Source of the DNA: Candidatus Gastranaerophilales bacterium
Lineage (GTDB): Bacteria; Cyanobacteriota; Vampirovibrionia; Gastranaerophilales; Gastranaerophilaceae
Reading direction: 5' to 3'
DNA: 64,000 nt
Assembly: GCA_910586855.1 (NCBI GenBank)
Contig: CAJUJH010000002.1
Span: 248,001 to 312,000, forward strand
Shown here: positions 24,930 to 34,887 of the stretch, in pieces
How positions within the stretch are numbered: position 1 is the stretch's first letter
How the letters are laid out: each line of letters opens with the position of its first letter
The notes under the pieces: generated by a model
What the model saw: only the letters and a program-made list of their open reading frames with translations
Database searches by the model: none
Told to the model about the DNA's origin: nothing
Program-made: the position numbers and the translations under genes

Positions 24930-27060
24930 TTTTTAACCCTGCATTATCATTATTGAAAGCTTGCTGATTGTACAGAAAATTATAATACCCTCTTTTATTT
25001 TTAATTAATTCACTATGGCTGCCTGCTTCAATAATATGTCCTTTATCCATAACAAGGATAATGTCGCAGTTTCTAACGGCAGTGAGTCTGTGAGCTATAA
25101 TAAATGTTGTTCTATTTTTGGTAATTTGTGCCATATTGCTTAAAATTATTTTTTCAGATTCAAGGTCAAGTGCTGATGTTGCTTCATCCATAATAAAAAT
25201 CTTCGGGTCTGTAATTAAAGCCCTTGCTATTGCTATTCTTTGTTTTTGACCACCAGATAAACTTGAACCTCTTTCACCCACGATTGTTTCATAACCTTCA
25301 GGAAATTCTGATATAAATTCGTGCGCTCCTGCAATTTTTGCAGCCTGAATTATCATTTCAATTGAAGCATCGGGTTTTGCAAGGGCTATATTTTCCCTGA
25401 TGGAGCCAGCGAATAAATAATTTTCTTGCAAAACTATTCCTATATTATACCTAAGCCAGGTTGGATTCATTTGTCGAATATCAATCCCATCAATAAAGAT
25501 TGTTCCTTCATTTGGAAGGTAAAGTCTTTGAATAAGCTTTGTAATAGTGCTTTTGCCGCTTCCGCTCCTTCCTACTATCCCTATATTCATTCCTGGTTTC
25601 ACCGTAAAATTAAAATTATTTACAGCATAAGGAGAGTTTGGAGAATATTTAAAACAAATTTTATCAAATTTAACCAATCCTTCAACTTTTGGAAGAGTAA
25701 TACTGTTGCTTGATTGCACCTCAACAGGGCTATTTAAAATATCGCCAAGCCTGTCTATTCCAAGTAAACATTGCTGAAATTCATTCCAAAGATTTACTAA
25801 TCTTAGAATTGGGGCTGAAAATTGGTTTGAAAACATCTGAAATGCTATTAATTGCCCTATTGTAAGTTCATTTTTAATAACAAGCTTTACCCCTAAATAC
25901 AAAATACAAATTGTCATACCCTTTTGAAGCATATTGGATAAAGCACTTGCTATATTTCCCATATTTGAAAGCTTGAAAGATGAATTTATATATTGGCCAA
26001 GATAATCTTCCCATCGTTTTTGCATACTTCCTTCAACCGCTAAAGATTTTACTGTTTGAATACCTGTAGTTGCCTCTACAAGATAAGAATTTGACTGTGC
26101 GCCCATTTGAAATTTCTTTTCAAGGCGGTCACGAAGTTCAGGGGTTATTATTAAATAAAGGATAGCAATTAAAGTAACAAACCCTAAAACTACAAAAGTT
26201 AAAACTCTACTGTAGATGAACATCATAATGATAAATACAAAAGAAAAGAAGATATCTAAAATAACAGAAACAGATTTATTTGTAATAAATTCTCTTATTT
26301 GGTCAAGCTCCCGCACTCTTGTTATAATATTTCCTACTTTTCTATTTTCAAAATATGTAAAAGGAAGACTGAAGAGGTGTTTAAAAAGCTTTGCACCTAA
26401 TTTGGCATCAATTTTACTTGCTGTGTGCAAAAATATGTATTTTCTTGAAAAATTAAGCAAAAGTTCAAAAACCATCACAACAACAAAAGCAAAAGCTAAG
26501 ACATTTAAGGTGATAAGGCTTCTGTGAACAATAACTTTATCTAAAATTACCTGTGTAAAAAGGGGAGTTATAAGCCCGAACAATTGCACAATAAATGAGC
26601 CTATCATTACTTCTGTCATAACCTGTTTATAGGTTAAAATTTCATTAAAAAACCATTTAAACCCGAATTTTATTTTTTGATTTATTAATTTATGAGAGAG
26701 TATTATTAAATTATTTCCCGAAATTTCTTCAAGTGTAGTAAAGTCGATATCTTTTGTTTGATTTTCTTCTACCGAATAAATTAAACACCGTTTTTCATCT
26801 TTATTTATCTTTAATAAAACAGAATATGAACCATCTTTTTTAAGAATAATAGCCGGCAGCGGGTATTCAACTTTTAATATTTCATCGGGAAGAAGATTTT
26901 TAACCCTTGCCTTAAAATCAAATTGCTTTATTATGCGGAGTAATTCTTCAATCTTGATTTCATCTGTGGTTAAAGAATATTCCCTAACCACAGACCTTAA
27001 ATCAATATTTATTCCGTTAATTTTGGCTATGACATCAAATGCAATTAATCCTGTTTGCAT
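24901..27060 (-). CDS. Type I secretion ABC transporter (HlyB-like)
   Basis: A 719-residue inner-membrane exporter. The N-terminal C39-peptidase-like domain (about 1-130, starting MQTGLIAFDVIAKINGI) has no Cys at the catalytic position, as in HlyB-type transporters that carry uncleaved RTX substrates. Six transmembrane helices follow (about 150-440), then the ATPase with Walker A GRSGSGKST, signature LSGGQKQR, Walker B IFIMDEATSALD and the switch His (IIAHRLTAV). It lies 21 bases after the RTX gene, its likely substrate. Confidence 0.95.
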   Translation of the reverse strand: MQTGLIAFDVIAKINGINIDLRSVVREYSLTTDEIKIEELLRIIKQFDFKARVKNLLPDEILKVEYPLPAIILKKDGSYSVLLKINKDEKRCLIYSVEENQTKDIDFTTLEEISGNNLIILSHKLINQKIKFGFKWFFNEILTYKQVMTEVMIGSFIVQLFGLITPLFTQVILDKVIVHRSLITLNVLAFAFVVVMVFELLLNFSRKYIFLHTASKIDAKLGAKLFKHLFSLPFTYFENRKVGNIITRVRELDQIREFITNKSVSVILDIFFSFVFIIMMFIYSRVLTFVVLGFVTLIAILYLIITPELRDRLEKKFQMGAQSNSYLVEATTGIQTVKSLAVEGSMQKRWEDYLGQYINSSFKLSNMGNIASALSNMLQKGMTICILYLGVKLVIKNELTIGQLIAFQMFSNQFSAPILRLVNLWNEFQQCLLGIDRLGDILNSPVEVQSSNSITLPKVEGLVKFDKICFKYSPNSPYAVNNFNFTVKPGMNIGIVGRSGSGKSTITKLIQRLYLPNEGTIFIDGIDIRQMNPTWLRYNIGIVLQENYLFAGSIRENIALAKPDASIEMIIQAAKIAGAHEFISEFPEGYETIVGERGSSLSGGQKQRIAIARALITDPKIFIMDEATSALDLESEKIILSNMAQITKNRTTFIIAHRLTAVRNCDIILVMDKGHIIEAGSHSELIKNKRGYYNFLYNQQAFNNDNAGLKIAAGDGANA

Positions 27061-27081
27061 ATTTATGATTCCTTTGAAACT

Positions 27082-30000
27082 CTACATTGAAGAATCAACC
27101 AATGTCATAAGCTCTTTTTCATTATTGACATCATCGCAATAGCTTATTATACCATCTTCTGCTATTTTATACGCTGTCATATCCTGAATTATTTTATTGA
27201 TATCGGAATCAGCTATGCCTGTTGCTGCAGAGGTATCTGTATTTTGCGGTGAGTAGCTTCCAAAACTTGTAATTTTTATTGCTTCATCATAACTTAGCAC
27301 TGTTCCATCGGCAAACTTGTAGTTTTCTATTCTGTAAGTAGGGTTTGAAAAACCGCCATTTATCATTATTGAACCATTATCATCTTTAAATTTAATAAGT
27401 AAATTGCCTTGTGAATATGTAAAAGATATATTATCTGTTGTAATTCCTTCACCAAATTGAATTGTGTCATTATCATTGGAACCTGCATCAGATATAGTAT
27501 CATTCCCATCACCAAGGTTGTAAATGTAAACATTGTTTCCGGAACTGCCAGACATATAGTCATTACCTCCTCCACCATTAACGGTATTATTGCCGTTTGC
27601 CTGTATAATATCATTACCATTTCCACCTATAATAGTATTGTTTCCATAGACTTGGATATTATCATCCCCATCTCCACCATCAAAATAGCTGTAATAAGCA
27701 CTACTGTTGTATGTATTTTTGATAGTATCTTTGCCGGCGCCCCCATATACTATATCATACCCCTTACCAGATTCTATATAATCGTTCCCATCTTCTCCGT
27801 AAATAGTATCATTGCCGTCGCTGCCAGAAATAGTATCATTTCCGGCACCGCCATAAATTATATCATTGCCAAAATCACCACATAGACTGTCATTTCCGCC
27901 GTGTCCATATATTGTATCGTTTGCAGAAGAGCCATATATGGTATCAGCGCTTTCCGTACCTTCTATTGGCGAAAAATGTTTGAGCATTTCATTGTGGTTT
28001 AATATTGTACCATCGGCAAATTTATAGCTATTGATTTTACCGTTACTGTTATTAAGTATTCCCTTAAGTAATATTGAACCTTCGTACTCTTTAAAAGTGA
28101 TGTTTACGTCAATATTAGAACCTACAAATTTGATATTTTCTAAAGTAATCCCATCGCCAAATTGGAGTGTATCATTGTTTGAGCTATTACCTTTTGGCAC
28201 AATAGTATCGTTTCCATCACCCAGATTGTATATATAGATATTGCTTCCGCCTTTATTGTATATATAATCATTACCCAGCCCGCCTATAACGGTATTATTT
28301 TTTCCGCCATTCATTTCAATGCGGTCATTTCCTTCACCAGCATCAACATAATTTGATGATGCAGGATTAGAATCATAGTAAAAGAAAGTGATAGTATCAT
28401 TTCCGGCACCACCGTATACTATGTCTGAACCTTTACTTGCATCAATATAATCATTTCCATCTCCGCCATAAATAGTGTCATTTCCATAGTCGCCCCTTAT
28501 TGAATCGTTTCCTGCACCGCCGTAAACAAGATTATTACCATTAAGAGCTTGTATTGTATCATCTCCTCCATATCCATATATTGTATCATTGTACGGGGAG
28601 CCCTTTATAGAGTCATTTCCTTCCGTTCCATATGTTACAAGCTTTTTTATGATATCATTGTGCGTCATTGTGGTGCCGTCATTAAAATTATAATCTGTAA
28701 ATTTATACGAAGTCCCGTCAGCTAAGTCATTTTTAATTCTTATTGAACCTTCATTATCTTTAAAGCTTATAATTAAATCATTCCCATCTGCACTGAATTG
28801 AATATTTTCTTTTGTAATTCCTTTGCCAAATCTTAAAATATTTCTTGAACTTATTGTGCTAATTGTATCATTTCCATCCCCTAAGCAATAGATTACCGTA
28901 GGCACGCCGCTTTCCCAGCTGGTTCTTTCAGTAAAAAGCTCAATGCGGTCATTTCCTTTGCCTCCAACCACTGTATCGCTTCCGTTATGAGTTTGTATCA
29001 AATCATCCCCATCACCGCCATTAAGATGGTTTGACCTAAGAGTACCTCTTATCGTATCATTCCCTGCACCGCCATATATTGCATCATAGCCTTCTCCGCC
29101 TTCAAGTACATCATCCCCATCACCGCCATAGATTGTATCATTATCATTTCCACCTTTTATTGTATCATTGCCAGCACCGCCATAAAGTGTATCTCTGCCA
29201 TTACCTCCAAGGATAGAATCATTCCCATCCCCTCCAAAGACTATATCATTCCCTTCACATACATCAATTACATCATTTCCACCTTCACCAAATACAACAT
29301 CATCCCCTTGTCTTGTATTTATCGTATCGTTGCCGTCATCTCCATATACGGCATCTGCTGCTGTTGTTCCTTCAATGGTATCAGCTTCGCTTGTGCCACT
29401 TATTATATTCTTGCCAACAGTATTTAATAGACCGCCATATTCTTCTTCTATTGAATTAAAATGTTCAATATACTTATCAAAATTACCCTGCTTATCATAT
29501 CCAAAAATTTTAATAATTTTGGTAACTTCTACAAGTTGATTTTTTCCCATTGTTTCATCTTTATTTAAAAGATTGTCAATATATTCCATAACTCCGTTAA
29601 AATTATAGCTTACAGTATCGGTTCCAATGCAATATCCAAGGTCAATTAAATTATACAAACTTTTTAAATGTTCATCCGTTTGAACCATTAATTTATAATA
29701 AACATATTCTGTTATCTGATTGTAGCAATCATCCAAAAATGGTGCAGCCCAAACAGTAGGGCGACCGTCATTATTTGCCCCGACAAATTCTTCACCCATA
29801 AATTTTTCTATAACATGCAGCTTTTGCCCATCATAATGGTATCCGCCGCTTGCAACCGTTACTTTATCAGCCCCTGTCCATTTATACAGAATTTCTTTTA
29901 TTTTATCTTTTTTAGCTGCCGCACTTTCTGTTGCAACAAAATCTTTAATCAATTCTTTTAATTCACCGCTCTCATCAAGCATCATTGATTGGCGAAGGCT

Positions 30001-32247
30001 GTGAACCGTACCAAATGAAGAAATATTAGGCAAAGCTTTGATTTCATCCGATACTTCGACAGTATTTATTTCTTTTGAATATGCTTTTTCAACAGCTAAA
30101 TTAAAATCTCCTAAATTCCCTGTTGTGCCATCTGCATATACAAATGTTCCTTGTGAAATTAAAGTATTCCCATTTTCATCAACTGTATTTTTAGCAGTTG
30201 AATTTAAATTAATTGAAATAATGCCAGCTTCTTCAAGCGTTAATAATGTTCCATCTCCTTTTAATATTTTAATATTATTAAATTCACTATCTTCTGCACT
30301 AATAATTCCATCATTATTTGAATCTAAATCACGAAGTGCATCAAACCCGGAACTCGCCTTCTTTCCATTGCTTTTAATGTAATTATCCCCAAATATCTCA
30401 TTTCCGTTATCAAGTTTTCCATTATTATTTTTATCAATGATTAAAATACCGTCATTTTTATCAACCCAAGCTGAATTTTCAGCAAAACCATCCCCCTCAT
30501 GGTCAAAGTATACACCATTTTCAACAGATGTTGTTCTAATGCCATCACCGTCTAAATCAAGGAGAATAGGGTCACCCGGAGTGGGGTTATCATAACCCGG
30601 ACCGCCAGAGCTGGGGTAGTCAGGTCTGTCGCCCGGCGCAACCGGCTGTGGGTTCATACTTTCATTGTCATCTTTATCTTTATCTTCGGTGTTGTCTCCA
30701 GTGCCATCTCCGCCTTCACCGCCTTCACCGCCACTACCACCGGCTCCGCCGCTTCCATCGCCACCGCTTCCATTACCTTCTGTGTCTTCCCAATTTCCGT
30801 CACCATCGTCGCCAACATCTCCGTCATTTGCATCATTAGAATCACTCAAGGTTATATCAAAATCACCATTTCTGAATTTTTCCACGATAATATAATCGCC
30901 ATTACCGTATGAAATTTTTAAATTTCTTCCGTCAATACCACTCCAAGTAAATTTTACACTTGGAACATTTGATGCATATTTCTTTGTTTCTGTATTGTAT
31001 TCTCCACCTGTTATAGTATCTCCGTTTATAATTATCAAACCATCTTTTGATTCAACAGTTCCACCATGGTTAGAAGAACGAGCATATTCTATTATTCTGT
31101 CATGCCCATCTCCTGTTTTGAATATATACTGGTCGTTTCCCGTACCACCCTTTAAAGTGTCGTTGCCAGTACCGCCTTCAAGAATATCATCTCCGGCACC
31201 ACCGTTAAGAACATCATTTCCACTGCCGCCATATAAAGTATCATTTCCACCATATGTCATTATATAATCATTTCCGCCATTACCATATATTCTATCATTT
31301 TGGTCTGTACACAATACTTTATTATTTTCTGAATCGCCGAGGTAATAATGAGTTGTTCTGTCGTTTTCATTCTTTACGGCAAAATTAAATGTGCGTGGCA
31401 GCATATCTTTTTCGCCGAAATGCTTTTGAATTATATCAATTGCTTGTTCCAAAGTTTCTTTGCTTGTGGGTATGCCATATATAGAATTTGTAAATCCTTC
31501 CTTATTGTGTATGTTTGTATCATATACCTGTAATGAAGCAGCGTGCTGAATAGTCCAATTTGAAATGGTCTTATATTTGCTAAAATCATTATTCAAAAAA
31601 TCAGAATGTGGCTTAAACTCATTTTCATAGTAGCCATCAGGCAGATAATACAATGTTGTACCGGAATGTGTTCCACTACAACCTATCGGATCATTCATAT
31701 TAACATAGTTTGTAATATGAGAATTATTACCAATAGGTATTTTTATGCCGGGTGCATTAAATGTTATTGCGTACGCACCTTTTGTTGTGGCAACATGTTG
31801 TGCTAAAGCCCCACCTAGGGAATGTCCTGTAAGAACTATCTTATAGCCTGCATATGCTTTTTCAACTTCATCATACAATTCAATGGCAGGTCTGGTTTGA
31901 CTGTTTGTAAAATTAAGGCCAATTTGGATATCAGGATATAATATATCTAGCGGTGAATCTGTTCCCCTATATGTAATAACAACTTCTTTGTTGCTATTGT
32001 CTACAAATACAGAAGCCTGAAATCCATTCCAAGAAGAAGATACACCATTTTTATCAATTCCGCAATCACTTTTAATTGCTTTCCAAGTTTGTGTATTTTC
32101 ATCTTGCCCAAGCCAAACATTAATTGCTTCTTGTGCATTATCGTAATGTTTTTTTTCATTTTCTTTCTTTTTTAAATAACATGCCTTTGCAAAAAATGCT
32201 AATTTGGCTGCATTATATATTTTAGGTGCCGCATAAGTTGTGGTCAT
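27082..32247 (-). CDS. Large secreted RTX protein with N-terminal class 3 lipase domain
   Basis: About 1721 residues. The N-terminal alpha/beta-hydrolase (about 1-260) has the nucleophile elbow TGHSLGGALAQH (Ser near 143) and FVDNSNKEVVITYRGTDSP as the oxyanion strand: class 3 lipase type. A first nonapeptide block (GGNDTLYGGSGNDVLNGGAG) follows, then an Asp/Gly/Ser-rich linker, EF-hand-like loops (DLDGDGIRTT, DKNNNGKLDN, DSNNDGIISAED) and three more long RTX blocks alternating with haemolysin-type C-terminal segments. Calcium would fold it outside the cell. The start is ATG 32247 behind GAGGAGG; ATG 32280 would add 11 residues. The target lipid is unknown. Confidence 0.92.
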   Translation of the reverse strand: MTTTYAAPKIYNAAKLAFFAKACYLKKKENEKKHYDNAQEAINVWLGQDENTQTWKAIKSDCGIDKNGVSSSWNGFQASVFVDNSNKEVVITYRGTDSPLDILYPDIQIGLNFTNSQTRPAIELYDEVEKAYAGYKIVLTGHSLGGALAQHVATTKGAYAITFNAPGIKIPIGNNSHITNYVNMNDPIGCSGTHSGTTLYYLPDGYYENEFKPHSDFLNNDFSKYKTISNWTIQHAASLQVYDTNIHNKEGFTNSIYGIPTSKETLEQAIDIIQKHFGEKDMLPRTFNFAVKNENDRTTHYYLGDSENNKVLCTDQNDRIYGNGGNDYIMTYGGNDTLYGGSGNDVLNGGAGDDILEGGTGNDTLKGGTGNDQYIFKTGDGHDRIIEYARSSNHGGTVESKDGLIIINGDTITGGEYNTETKKYASNVPSVKFTWSGIDGRNLKISYGNGDYIIVEKFRNGDFDITLSDSNDANDGDVGDDGDGNWEDTEGNGSGGDGSGGAGGSGGEGGEGGDGTGDNTEDKDKDDNESMNPQPVAPGDRPDYPSSGGPGYDNPTPGDPILLDLDGDGIRTTSVENGVYFDHEGDGFAENSAWVDKNDGILIIDKNNNGKLDNGNEIFGDNYIKSNGKKASSGFDALRDLDSNNDGIISAEDSEFNNIKILKGDGTLLTLEEAGIISINLNSTAKNTVDENGNTLISQGTFVYADGTTGNLGDFNLAVEKAYSKEINTVEVSDEIKALPNISSFGTVHSLRQSMMLDESGELKELIKDFVATESAAAKKDKIKEILYKWTGADKVTVASGGYHYDGQKLHVIEKFMGEEFVGANNDGRPTVWAAPFLDDCYNQITEYVYYKLMVQTDEHLKSLYNLIDLGYCIGTDTVSYNFNGVMEYIDNLLNKDETMGKNQLVEVTKIIKIFGYDKQGNFDKYIEHFNSIEEEYGGLLNTVGKNIISGTSEADTIEGTTAADAVYGDDGNDTINTRQGDDVVFGEGGNDVIDVCEGNDIVFGGDGNDSILGGNGRDTLYGGAGNDTIKGGNDNDTIYGGDGDDVLEGGEGYDAIYGGAGNDTIRGTLRSNHLNGGDGDDLIQTHNGSDTVVGGKGNDRIELFTERTSWESGVPTVIYCLGDGNDTISTISSRNILRFGKGITKENIQFSADGNDLIISFKDNEGSIRIKNDLADGTSYKFTDYNFNDGTTMTHNDIIKKLVTYGTEGNDSIKGSPYNDTIYGYGGDDTIQALNGNNLVYGGAGNDSIRGDYGNDTIYGGDGNDYIDASKGSDIVYGGAGNDTITFFYYDSNPASSNYVDAGEGNDRIEMNGGKNNTVIGGLGNDYIYNKGGSNIYIYNLGDGNDTIVPKGNSSNNDTLQFGDGITLENIKFVGSNIDVNITFKEYEGSILLKGILNNSNGKINSYKFADGTILNHNEMLKHFSPIEGTESADTIYGSSANDTIYGHGGNDSLCGDFGNDIIYGGAGNDTISGSDGNDTIYGEDGNDYIESGKGYDIVYGGAGKDTIKNTYNSSAYYSYFDGGDGDDNIQVYGNNTIIGGNGNDIIQANGNNTVNGGGGNDYMSGSSGNNVYIYNLGDGNDTISDAGSNDNDTIQFGEGITTDNISFTYSQGNLLIKFKDDNGSIMINGGFSNPTYRIENYKFADGTVLSYDEAIKITSFGSYSPQNTDTSAATGIADSDINKIIQDMTAYKIAEDGIISYCDDVNNEKELMTLVDSSM

Positions 32248-32269
32248 AGGTATATCCTCCTCATATTTT

Positions 32270-33451
32270 TTAATATTCATAAACTTTTATTTTTTGCTTA
32301 TTTTCAAAAAGAAATAGCTGATTATTCTTGATTTTTATTGGATATATAGTGTACCAGTCTGTGTCCCCTGTTATTATTTTGACTTTTGTCAGCTTTTTAT
32401 TTGTTACATCGTATATTGCACTTTCTAAACCTTTATCAAAACGTGAAAACACATCATCAATGTAAACCTCTCCTTCCAGCAATATTATTTTATTATCATT
32501 AAGTGTAATTGCATCAGCACCATTTAGCGGGAAATTCCACTTGTCATATTTTTGAAATTTATTTGTTGTTGGGTCAAATTCAATAACATTAGCACCCACT
32601 TCACCCTCAGAGCCGATAAATAATACTTTTCCGTTATCTAATTTAACATGTGTTATATACAATCTAATTCCCTTTGGCAAAGGTATTTTTTCAAATGTTC
32701 TTGTTTTTGGATTATATAATTCAACAGCATCTCTTGTTATTTCTTTATCATTAAGATAATCTTCAATTTCATAAATAAATACTCTTCCGTCATCTAAAAG
32801 AAAATATATGGGGCTTTTATGATATATTGCAGAGTTAAAATCTTTATCTGTAACTGAAGTTTCACGTTCTTCTTTTGTTGCTCTTTTAGAAAATCTTTTT
32901 CCTATTGTTTCATCAAATGTTTTTGTTTTAACATTAAAAATTCTAAAATAGCTGCCTGTATCATCCCTATGAAATGTGAATATTTCATCTTTATTTAATA
33001 AAATGCTTCTTTTGGGTATAAACGTATTTTGTATTAGTGTAAATCTATTGGTTTTCCTGTTATAGATTTCTATACTTGTTCTTGTTTTGTTAAGTTTTTT
33101 GAAATCATTTGTATTAGCTTCTCCAACTGATATTAAAACATTATTTTCATCAAGTTTTAAAGCATGATAAGATCTTCTCGGTATAGTCATATTTGTATTC
33201 AAATCAACAAATTTTTCTTCATCAACTTTTAGTATTCTTGCTCCTGTATCCCAACTGCCCGGGAAGAATATTTCATTATCATTTAATTTAACAGGCATAG
33301 TACCATCGCAAGTTGGTAAGTGTTTAAGGGCTCTAAACGAACCTTTTGCATAACTTTCCTGATTTAGAAAGAAACAACAAAACAATAATGATACAAAGAC
33401 TATGGATATAATCTTATTTCTATTCATAAATCTACAATTCCATATTTTCAT
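32270..33451 (-). CDS. Exported kelch/beta-propeller-like protein
   Basis: A 393-residue protein. The signal peptide follows an internal Met (MNRNKIISIVFVSLLFCCFF, residues 9-28) with cleavage near SYA; the annotated ATG 33451 or the second at 33427 may be used. The mature part has repeating blade-like units: TIPRRSYHALKLDENNVLI, TFIPKRSILLNKDEIF, PLPKGIRLYITHVKLDNGKVLFIG, NGADAITLNDNKIILLEG. It lies between tolC-like and RTX genes, overlapping the former by 20 bases, so it probably serves the secretion locus or binds its product at the surface; this is inference. Confidence 0.75.
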   Translation of the reverse strand: MKIWNCRFMNRNKIISIVFVSLLFCCFFLNQESYAKGSFRALKHLPTCDGTMPVKLNDNEIFFPGSWDTGARILKVDEEKFVDLNTNMTIPRRSYHALKLDENNVLISVGEANTNDFKKLNKTRTSIEIYNRKTNRFTLIQNTFIPKRSILLNKDEIFTFHRDDTGSYFRIFNVKTKTFDETIGKRFSKRATKEERETSVTDKDFNSAIYHKSPIYFLLDDGRVFIYEIEDYLNDKEITRDAVELYNPKTRTFEKIPLPKGIRLYITHVKLDNGKVLFIGSEGEVGANVIEFDPTTNKFQKYDKWNFPLNGADAITLNDNKIILLEGEVYIDDVFSRFDKGLESAIYDVTNKKLTKVKIITGDTDWYTIYPIKIKNNQLFLFENKQKIKVYEY

Positions 33452-34784
33452 TCAATACCCCTAACTTATACCCTGCTACATAATTTCTGATTCTTGTTTC
33501 TTCAAGTTTTTGCTTTTTATCAAGCAATTCAAGCTTTTTTTTAACACACTCGGCCTTTGCTATTATACCGTTTGTGTTCAACCTTTCAAGGTTTTCAAGG
33601 TTTTTATTTACTAAACTCAACGTCCTTTTATTATTCTCATTTTGAATTAGAGAATTTTCCGCATCCAACCTTATCTGTTCATATTTTTTCTTTAATTCAG
33701 CAAGCTCCATTTCCTTTTGAACTTTTAATTTTTCTACTTCTATTCTTCTTTTTTGAACCGTATTAACGTTTTTTAACCCATCAAACATAGTAAAAGAGGT
33801 TGAAATTCTAAAAGACAAACTCCTCTGTTCAAAATCAGAAAAACTGTCAAAATATTTGTTACTGTCAGACCCATACCAGTTATACCTTGTATCAAAAGAA
33901 ATTTTTGGAAAATTAGCTCTTTTTTGAATTTCATATTCCTTTTGTTTCTTTAATATCTCTAAATCATAGGTTTTAGCCTCAAAAGAATTTTCAATATCAA
34001 AACCTGCACTACTACTTGCAGCCGTTTTTTCAATAGAAAGTTTTTTAACTTCACTCACAGGTAAAATCTCGGGCGTGCTTTTGCCATCTTCCAACCCTTC
34101 CTCAAAATCTGCTATTTCAACATCATCCACCCCATAACTTTTATTTGTATAATATGAAAATTCCGTTAATCTTTTTGATAAATTATTTTCTAATTCTCTA
34201 ATATCTGATTTTGTTTCAGAGATATCTATTTCGGAATTTGTGACTTCAATTTCTGATAATTCTCCTGCACCTCTTAGCCTTGAATTTATTGTAAAAAGCT
34301 CATTTTGTAAACTTAAAATCTCTCTTTTTATTCCCAAAGCTTTGTATAACGCTAGAGTTTCGCCGTATAAATCAACAACATCAAGTTTTAAATCCCTTGT
34401 ATCTTTTAGCAAAAGCGCTTCTTTTTGTTTATCATCAGCTTTTGCAATCTGAAGGTTTCTTTTTCTTATACCAAAATCAAAGATATTGTAATTTAATCCT
34501 ACTGCTGCAACATCCTGGTAATAATCTCTGTTTAATAATATTTCATTCCCGACAGCTGTTATTTGTCTTGTCCCGTCAGATAAATCGTTATATCTTTCTG
34601 TTGTTGCATAGCCTGATAAAGTTGGGAAATATCCTGCACGAGCTTCTTTAATCCCATATTCCGTACTTTGTTTTTCAATTTTAGAGGTCTTCAATTTATA
34701 TGAATTTTGAAGGGCGGTTTCTAAGAAGAAATCAAAAGTTAAAGTTTCAGCGGCAGAGGGGAGAATAGTTAACCCGCAAATCAT
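33432..34784 (-). CDS. TolC-family outer-membrane channel
   Basis: A 450-residue protein with the TolC/OMF layout: two long helical hairpins and beta segments, e.g. LETALQNSYKLKTSKIEKQS at the start, LDVVDLYGETLALYKALGI, and the second-half copy RIEVEKLKVQKEMELAELKKK. It gives the outer-membrane exit for the RTX protein. The first ATG leaves a signal peptide without basic residues (MICGLTILPSAAE). In-frame codons just upstream encode a basic stretch (KFKRRIVKHISAA), so the true start may be a non-standard codon further upstream. Confidence 0.9.
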   Translation of the reverse strand: MICGLTILPSAAETLTFDFFLETALQNSYKLKTSKIEKQSTEYGIKEARAGYFPTLSGYATTERYNDLSDGTRQITAVGNEILLNRDYYQDVAAVGLNYNIFDFGIRKRNLQIAKADDKQKEALLLKDTRDLKLDVVDLYGETLALYKALGIKREILSLQNELFTINSRLRGAGELSEIEVTNSEIDISETKSDIRELENNLSKRLTEFSYYTNKSYGVDDVEIADFEEGLEDGKSTPEILPVSEVKKLSIEKTAASSSAGFDIENSFEAKTYDLEILKKQKEYEIQKRANFPKISFDTRYNWYGSDSNKYFDSFSDFEQRSLSFRISTSFTMFDGLKNVNTVQKRRIEVEKLKVQKEMELAELKKKYEQIRLDAENSLIQNENNKRTLSLVNKNLENLERLNTNGIIAKAECVKKKLELLDKKQKLEETRIRNYVAGYKLGVLNENMEL

Positions 34785-34887
34785 TGCTGCGGATATATGT
34801 TTTACTATTCTTCTTTTAAATTTAACTTTAGACGTTTTACTTGCCTTTATTAATCTGTATTTTCTTAATTCAAATATTTATTATCTT

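Noticed and set aside
24901..25300. Active C39 leader peptidase in the transporter
   Set aside because: The N-terminal domain has no Cys at the catalytic position, as in RTX transporters that do not cleave their substrate.
27457..31267. Several + strand frames opposite the RTX gene
   Set aside because: They are complements of the Gly/Asp-rich repeats and have no RBS or domain features.
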